Part shown: one piece after another, positions 63,977 through 64,000 of the stretch
Numbering within the stretch: the stretch's first letter is position 1
Layout: each line of letters begins with the position of its first letter
From: Alicyclobacillus shizuokensis NBRC 103103
Lineage (GTDB): Bacteria > Bacillota > Bacilli > Alicyclobacillales > Alicyclobacillaceae
Reading direction: 5' to 3'
DNA length: 64,000 nt
Assembly: GCF_001552255.1 (NCBI RefSeq)
Contig: NZ_BCQV01000013.1
Coordinates: forward strand, 1-64,000
Translations under genes and position numbers: made by a program
The notes under the pieces: generated by a model
Told to the model about the DNA's origin: nothing
What the model saw: the letters and a program-made list of their open reading frames with translations, nothing else
The model's database searches: none

Positions 63977-64000
63977 CGCATTGTTCGGAGATGCGGCGTA

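Overview
The window looks like chromosome of a spore-forming, moderately GC-rich member of the Bacilli, most likely an Alicyclobacillus relative. The signs are the sporulation-type small proteins (YjcZ-like, DUF2935, DUF1450), the DUF1659/DUF2922 pair, a HrcA/CIRCE groESL operon, the thiL-tsaE-tsaB-rimI-tsaD order convergent with an ABC-F gene, and a RocR/sigma-54 arginine regulon. The species is inferred, not shown. A lower-GC integrated element interrupts this background at 17147-30634.

Left flank (1-17146): small membrane proteins, a purine permease and guaA (behind a guanine riboswitch with its own promoter and terminator), a methyltransferase, DUF2935, two small sporulation-type genes plus a decayed copy, an amino acid permease, mntH with MntR-like boxes, a truncated IS110 transposase, a MoxR-DUF58-transglutaminase operon, and an M23 peptidase. 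The original groEL terminator lies just before the element.

Element (17147-30634, 13.5 kb): it sits between two copies of a 19-bp core that is the 3' end of groEL. Integrase and repressor read rightward. An AlpA-type regulator, small genes and a primase-helicase read leftward from a divergent operator. Next come an iteron-rich origin and a leftward HK97-type head module: portal (frameshifted), protease, capsid, two connectors, HNH, TerS and TerL. There are no tail, lysis or recombination genes. This is the layout of a capsid-forming phage-inducible chromosomal island (cf-PICI), a satellite expected to borrow tails from a helper phage. Between the last head gene and attL lies about 950 bp without a convincing gene but full of stem-loops. 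Six hairpins carry 7-nt loops of two mutually complementary classes, suggesting a large structured RNA. A second, smaller RNA with its own promoter and terminator lies opposite the primase leader.

Right flank (30616-64000): groEL-groES with CIRCE, DUF421, tatC-tatA, then a sigma-54 activator divergent from a sigma-54-dependent operon (glutamine-synthetase-like, amino acid permease, formamidase-like). After that come molybdopterin genes, 5-formyl-THF cyclo-ligase, an ABC-F ATPase, a DnaA-box cluster, the t6A genes with thiL, an amidohydrolase, a DedA protein and small conserved genes. A decayed patch (WYL and MFS fragments) follows, then a cytochrome b561/molybdopterin oxidoreductase fusion. 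The window ends with the arginine degradation set: a RocE-like permease, RocR, and rocA-rocD-rocG-rocF. The permease and the roc operon both have a -24/-12 promoter and the same TGCAAA-N5-TTTGCA upstream site about 55 bp further up.
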